From Sphingobacteriales bacterium (GTDB taxonomy: Bacteria > Bacteroidota > Bacteroidia > Chitinophagales > Chitinophagaceae), in the NCBI GenBank assembly GCA_016200915.1, contig JACQDV010000066.1, forward strand, positions 1 to 64,000: DNA of 64,000 nucleotides, in the 5' to 3' direction. Shown here one piece after another: positions 60,072-64,000 of this stretch. Both the position numbers and the translations under genes were made by a program. The notes under the pieces were generated by a model. It was given only the letters and a program-made list of their open reading frames with translations, ran no database searches and was not told the DNA's origin. The number at the start of each line of letters is the position of its first letter. Position 1 is the stretch's first letter.

Positions 60072-63000
60072 ATGTATTTTAAACCGATTTATATATTTTT
60101 TCTGCTCTCTATTTTTACTTGCATCAGTGGTTTTTCTCAGAGATCAAGTTACGCAAGCAGCTTAAGAGGGTTAGATTCGTTGAGTTTAATATCTCAGCTA
60201 CATAACAAGTCAAAGTCAAACTTCATATCTGATTTTTCATCACCGGGTCATTCGCTTCAGCAGTATTTGAAAAAAAGGGTTCAACCTGGCTCTTTGTTGA
60301 GAACAGAAAAAATTTGTTTCGATACTGCGGAAAGGTTTTTTATCAAGAATGATACTATTACATACTATCCCCGAACACCTGTTCATACCAGGGATGGAAA
60401 TTTTCTGTTGGTTGGTGAATACGCAACTTATTCTGTTGCAAACGGGTTACATTCTGGTGGTTCTTTAATGAAAGTGGACGAAAAGGGAACTATACTATGG
60501 AGTAAGCTTTATGATAGCGTTGGAGTACAAACACCATGGTATTTATATTATTATAAAGTAATAGAACTAGCTGATGGATCAATAATAATGGCAGGGGGAG
60601 TAAATAATACTATAGCCAATAATGATGACTTTATTGTAACCAAAACAAATAGCAACGGACAAATTATATGGAGTAAAACATTTACCTCCCGTTTTTGGGT
60701 TAGCGGCCATGGAAGTGCAGACTTTTACCGTTTACAACAGATGAAACAAGATCCATTTACCGGGGATATATATTTATGCGGTACTTATTGGACAACCGGT
60801 AAAGGAATTCTAAAACTTAACAGTATAGACGGCTCAATTATTTGGAGTAAATCTTATCAACTATCCCAATCGGCTGCTTTTGATGAGGCATTTGGTATGG
60901 ATATTAGGTCTAATGACATTGTTTATTTTGGAAGAAGCCTCGGCATCAAAAATTTGACATCAGTATTTGTTATCGATAAAAACACCGGGGTTCCAATTCA
61001 GACTAAGTTTTTTCAATCAGTCCCGTCAGTAACTGTTAACCAGGATATTCTGAAACCGGAAGAATTGTCAGTTTTGAACAATGGTCATTATATTATAAGT
61101 GGAAGTTGCTATGGACAGTTTATCTATAATTGGAACGGTATTGATACATTTTACCAGGCTTCTGTGATTGAATATGACAATTCATTAAATTTTGTAAAAG
61201 CATATACATTCCGGAATGCGATTCAAAATAATATGGGCAATACAAAAGTGACTGTTTATCCTGACGGATCCGGGATGTTCAGCATGCTTGAGTTCTTTAG
61301 TGGATATACTGCCAATGTTTATTATATACAATTCAATAATGGAATAATTGTTAAACAACGAAAGAGGTTTTATAACGGAGAAGGAATGCCATGGGAAAAT
61401 AATGCTGTTAAAGCAAAAGACGGAGGCGATTTAATGGTCAAACTTCTGGGTGATAGTGCAACAAATATTAATAAAATCGAATTTCTAAAACTGCACACAT
61501 CCGATACCTCTTCTGCCTGTATTGGTTATAATGATAGTCGAACGTTTGTTGAGCCTTTTGATGTTGAAACAGTACCAGCATCTCTCGATTCTGTACGAGA
61601 TAAGGCTTTCCGGGAAAGTATAAATCAAACAATAACAGTTATAGATAATCAATTGGAAAAAACTCCCGCTTGTTTCCAGGTATCTTATTGCGACACACTA
61701 AAAATTATTCCATCAGATACTGTCTTGTGTTTTCGGCAACCATTAACTATAACTATCCATAAAAACAAGGCATGCGGAACAATTGTTCCTTTAAGTTTTG
61801 ATACCACAGCAACAAATGTTACACAGCTTAATGACGCTACTTTTCTTTTTTTATTCCGAAAACCATGGACTGGTTATATAAGCGGAAGTTTGCAGGGTTG
61901 CACATTAATGAAGGATTCAGTTCTTATTAAAGTATTACAAGCACCAGGACCTGTTTCTCTTGGCCCTGATTCATCCATCTGCCCATTTAACACCATCTTA
62001 TTAAATGCACATTCCGGCTATGCCTCTTATAAATGGCAGGACGGTAAAACAGATTCAACATACAACGCTACTTCACCGGGTAAGTATTATGTAACAGTTA
62101 ATGATGCCTGCGGTGAAATATATTCCGATACCATCAATATCACAGCAGCCCCGCCGGTTCCTTTATCCATAGGCCCCGACAGAACAAAATGTAATAACGA
62201 TACCTTAAGGCTGAGTGCACCATCCGGCTTCTTAAATTATTCCTGGTCACCTGTATATAATATTAACTCCACCACTGCACAGGATGTAATTATCAATCCG
62301 GCAAAAGACACAACGTATTACATTAAAGCAGAAAAAACTCCCGGCTGTTTTGGGTTTGATACTATTCGCATCAAAGTAAATACTTCACCAATAATCAATC
62401 TTGGTAAAGACACTTCTTTCTGCAGCGGCGACAGCATCATCTTAAACGCAGGAACTGGTTTTTCCAATTATACATGGAATGGAAATAATGGTACGCAGCA
62501 ATTAGTAGCAAAGCAAAAAGGTGATTATATCATTAAGGCAACTACCGCACAGGATTGTTCATCGGCCGATACATTATCGGTACTAAATGTTTTTGAAAAC
62601 CCGGTAGTACAACTCAACCAGGATACAGCTATATGCACCGGCAGCAGTAAAACATTAGATGCCGGAATCTTTGCTTTTTATTTATGGAATACAGGAAGTA
62701 TATCAAAAACAATTACGGTCAATTCTATTGGAATATATGCGGTATCAGTAACTGATAACAACGGTTGTAAAGGAGCGGACACTTCTTATCTGAAAACAAT
62801 ATTGCCACTGCCTCAACAGTTTTTGCCCGGTGATACCACTATCTGTTCTTATGGTGATATCACACTGCAAACTCTGCAGAATTATAATGCATACCTGTGG
62901 AGTAATAACAGTAAAGCACCAGTTTTAAAAATCACTAAACCCGGTACTTACTGGTTACAGGTAACAGATAAATACAACTGCACCGGCAAAGATTCAATTG

Positions 63001-63299
63001 AAGTTCTATTGAAAGACTGTATGCTGGGATTCTATATTCCCAACACCTTTACACCTAACAGCGACCAGCGTAATGATATTTTCCGTCCATTATTGTTTGG
63101 TAATATCATACAATATAAATTCACCGTATATAACCGCTGGGGTCAAATGATTTATCAAAGCACCACACCCGGCGAAGGTTGGGATGGTTTTGTAAAAGGA
63201 ATGGAAGAAAAAACAGGCATATATATGTGGACTTGTATGTATCAGCTGGAAGGAGAAACACCCATTAATAAAAAAGGAACGGTAACATTGATCAAATAA
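60072..63299 (+). CDS. giant secreted protein with five Ig/PKD-like repeats and T9SS type B domain
   Basis: The 1075-residue protein has a signal peptide (residues 1-21, ending GFSQ). Residues about 100-480 resemble a propeller or delta-60-like repeat region (DGSIIMAGGVNN, PFTGDIYLCGTYW). Residues about 620-980 contain five related segments, each starting G-D-x-x-C/IC (SICPFN, TKCNND, SFCSGD, AICTGS, TICSYG) with YxW in the middle; these are PKD/Ig-like units. The last about 90 residues are the gliding-motility-type C-terminal domain (IPNTFTPNSDQRNDIF, YNRWGQMIYQS, GIYMWTC), the T9SS type B signal. It is exported to the surface, perhaps adhesin-like. ATG at 60072. Confidence 0.85.
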   Translation: MYFKPIYIFFLLSIFTCISGFSQRSSYASSLRGLDSLSLISQLHNKSKSNFISDFSSPGHSLQQYLKKRVQPGSLLRTEKICFDTAERFFIKNDTITYYPRTPVHTRDGNFLLVGEYATYSVANGLHSGGSLMKVDEKGTILWSKLYDSVGVQTPWYLYYYKVIELADGSIIMAGGVNNTIANNDDFIVTKTNSNGQIIWSKTFTSRFWVSGHGSADFYRLQQMKQDPFTGDIYLCGTYWTTGKGILKLNSIDGSIIWSKSYQLSQSAAFDEAFGMDIRSNDIVYFGRSLGIKNLTSVFVIDKNTGVPIQTKFFQSVPSVTVNQDILKPEELSVLNNGHYIISGSCYGQFIYNWNGIDTFYQASVIEYDNSLNFVKAYTFRNAIQNNMGNTKVTVYPDGSGMFSMLEFFSGYTANVYYIQFNNGIIVKQRKRFYNGEGMPWENNAVKAKDGGDLMVKLLGDSATNINKIEFLKLHTSDTSSACIGYNDSRTFVEPFDVETVPASLDSVRDKAFRESINQTITVIDNQLEKTPACFQVSYCDTLKIIPSDTVLCFRQPLTITIHKNKACGTIVPLSFDTTATNVTQLNDATFLFLFRKPWTGYISGSLQGCTLMKDSVLIKVLQAPGPVSLGPDSSICPFNTILLNAHSGYASYKWQDGKTDSTYNATSPGKYYVTVNDACGEIYSDTINITAAPPVPLSIGPDRTKCNNDTLRLSAPSGFLNYSWSPVYNINSTTAQDVIINPAKDTTYYIKAEKTPGCFGFDTIRIKVNTSPIINLGKDTSFCSGDSIILNAGTGFSNYTWNGNNGTQQLVAKQKGDYIIKATTAQDCSSADTLSVLNVFENPVVQLNQDTAICTGSSKTLDAGIFAFYLWNTGSISKTITVNSIGIYAVSVTDNNGCKGADTSYLKTILPLPQQFLPGDTTICSYGDITLQTLQNYNAYLWSNNSKAPVLKITKPGTYWLQVTDKYNCTGKDSIEVLLKDCMLGFYIPNTFTPNSDQRNDIFRPLLFGNIIQYKFTVYNRWGQMIYQSTTPGEGWDGFVKGMEEKTGIYMWTCMYQLEGETPINKKGTVTLIK

Positions 63300-63428
63300 A
63301 ACATACAGGCGTTTGCTTTTGTCAATGAAAACTGCTGCCTAATTAAAGTCATACCCATAATTGATTCTTAACATCCGTAACTAAATACTTCTGTATAATC
63401 TTTGTGCAGCAGAAGAAAATCTTTCTTA

Positions 63429-63458
63429 TTGCCCATTTGATTGCTCGCCGTATTTTTA
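63429..63458 (+). promoter_or_regulatory. Bacteroidota sigma-A-type promoter of pckG
   Basis: TTG at 63429-63431 and TATTTTTA at 63451-63458 (seven of eight positions of TAnnTTTG) have 19-nt spacing. The leader to the ATG at 63487 is 28 nt, and A/T-rich. Confidence 0.45.
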
Positions 63459-63486
63459 ATAATCCTGGAATTTTAAATGATATTTT

Positions 63487-64000
63487 ATGTTACTACAATC
63501 TAACTCTTTTACTTTAGAAACAACTCCGGCCAAAGCAGAGCTGGAAACATGGGTAAAACAAATTGCTTCTTTGTGCGATGCAAAATCTGTTCATTGGTGT
63601 GATGGTTCACAGGAGGAATATGATGGACTTTGCCAGTTATTAGTAAAGAAAGGAACGTTTATTCCCTTAAATCCCGAAAAACGTCCAAATAGTTTTGCCT
63701 GCTTCAGTGACCCCAGCGATGTAGCAAGGGTAGAAGACAAAACATTTATCTGCAGCCGCCGTAAAGAAGATGCCGGGCCAACCAATAACTGGATGCAGCC
63801 CGATCAGATGAAAAAGAAACTAAATGATCTGCTTCATGGCAGCATGGCTGGCAGAACACTGTATGTAATTCCTTTCTGTATGGGTCCTTTGGGTTCTCCC
63901 TATTCAAGATATGGTGTACAAATTACCGACTCAGAATATGTAGTAGTGAATATGCGCATTATGACCCGCATGGGCGAAAAAGTATTGCCTTACATAAAAC
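63487..64000 (+). CDS. pckG: GTP-type phosphoenolpyruvate carboxykinase, N-terminal part
   Basis: The open frame (171 residues to the window edge) matches the N-terminal third of [48 protein letters not shown] and [28 protein letters not shown]. The enzyme converts oxaloacetate and GTP to phosphoenolpyruvate, CO2 and GDP, the first committed step of gluconeogenesis. Substrate Arg in the VARVEDK region is present. The catalytic GTP-binding and metal sites would lie beyond the edge. The ATG at 63487 follows a promoter. Confidence 0.95.
   Translation, partial: MLLQSNSFTLETTPAKAELETWVKQIASLCDAKSVHWCDGSQEEYDGLCQLLVKKGTFIPLNPEKRPNSFACFSDPSDVARVEDKTFICSRRKEDAGPTNNWMQPDQMKKKLNDLLHGSMAGRTLYVIPFCMGPLGSPYSRYGVQITDSEYVVVNMRIMTRMGEKVLPYIK

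Noticed and set aside
1-64000. CRISPR array, tRNA or rRNA genes, prophage
   Set aside because: Intergenic regions are short, and none shows regular direct repeats with spacers, a cloverleaf or rRNA-like sequence; no phage structural genes are seen.

Overview
The window comes from a member of the Bacteroidota, most likely a Chitinophagaceae-like lineage (family level is inference). The evidence: coding sequence is A+T-rich; genes start in A-rich leaders without clear Shine-Dalgarno sites; three products carry type IX secretion (T9SS) C-terminal signals; there is a TonB-dependent receptor with an N-terminal carboxypeptidase-like domain; and several leaders fit the Bacteroidota promoter TTG-N19-23-TAnnTTTG. 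I saw no rRNA or tRNA gene, no CRISPR array and no prophage. The left edge cuts off an unidentified gene and the right edge cuts off GTP-type PEP carboxykinase.

Layout. 1-11 kb: a DUF1801 protein with an 11-G tract, then two large paralogous secreted BNR/sortilin-type beta-propeller proteins. Between them lie, on the minus strand, PfkB-type phosphofructokinase, an amidohydrolase lipoprotein, a truncated hemoglobin and a DsbA-like protein. 11-16.7 kb: a polA-ydeI-purU run, a small anchored protein and an esterase. 16.7-26 kb: an exported WD40-caspase fusion, uvrB, and an mgsA-GNAT-M28 peptidase operon. 26-28 kb: a HicB/HicA-like pair, the apparent tail of a lost XRE regulator, and meaB. 28-34 kb: a surface-polysaccharide set (O-antigen ligase-like protein, two GT2 enzymes), CvfB-like S1 protein, PAP2 phosphatase, PnuC and an M23 lipoprotein. 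34-37 kb: a T9SS-secreted BNR protein.

37-41.5 kb holds an alkylation-repair neighbourhood in which Ada is split: an AraC/O6-methylguanine methyltransferase fusion, a 2OG-Fe(II) oxygenase and a free-standing Ada-type zinc domain, with an alpha/beta hydrolase broken by one in-frame TAA. Next come a cupin-DUF4126 pair and a possible 30-residue gene. 41.6-50.2 kb is a minus-strand cluster of the type best known from Planctomycetes: DUF1549/DUF1553 cytochrome lipoprotein, DUF1501 Tat protein, NHL propeller, a chitobiase-C-like protein and a membrane c-type cytochrome with leucine-rich repeats. A DUF4304 gene interrupts it. This is the best candidate for an uncharacterised extracytoplasmic system.

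50.5-64 kb: a TonB receptor with a small membrane partner, a REP-type Y1 transposase without an obvious start, a T9SS serine protease, an outer-membrane barrel protein, PcrA/UvrD helicase, a T9SS type B giant protein and PEPCK. Two families of short palindromes recur: CCTAACAGGT-type hairpins (two copies close the BNR genes) and CCCCTCC-GGAGGGG hairpins.
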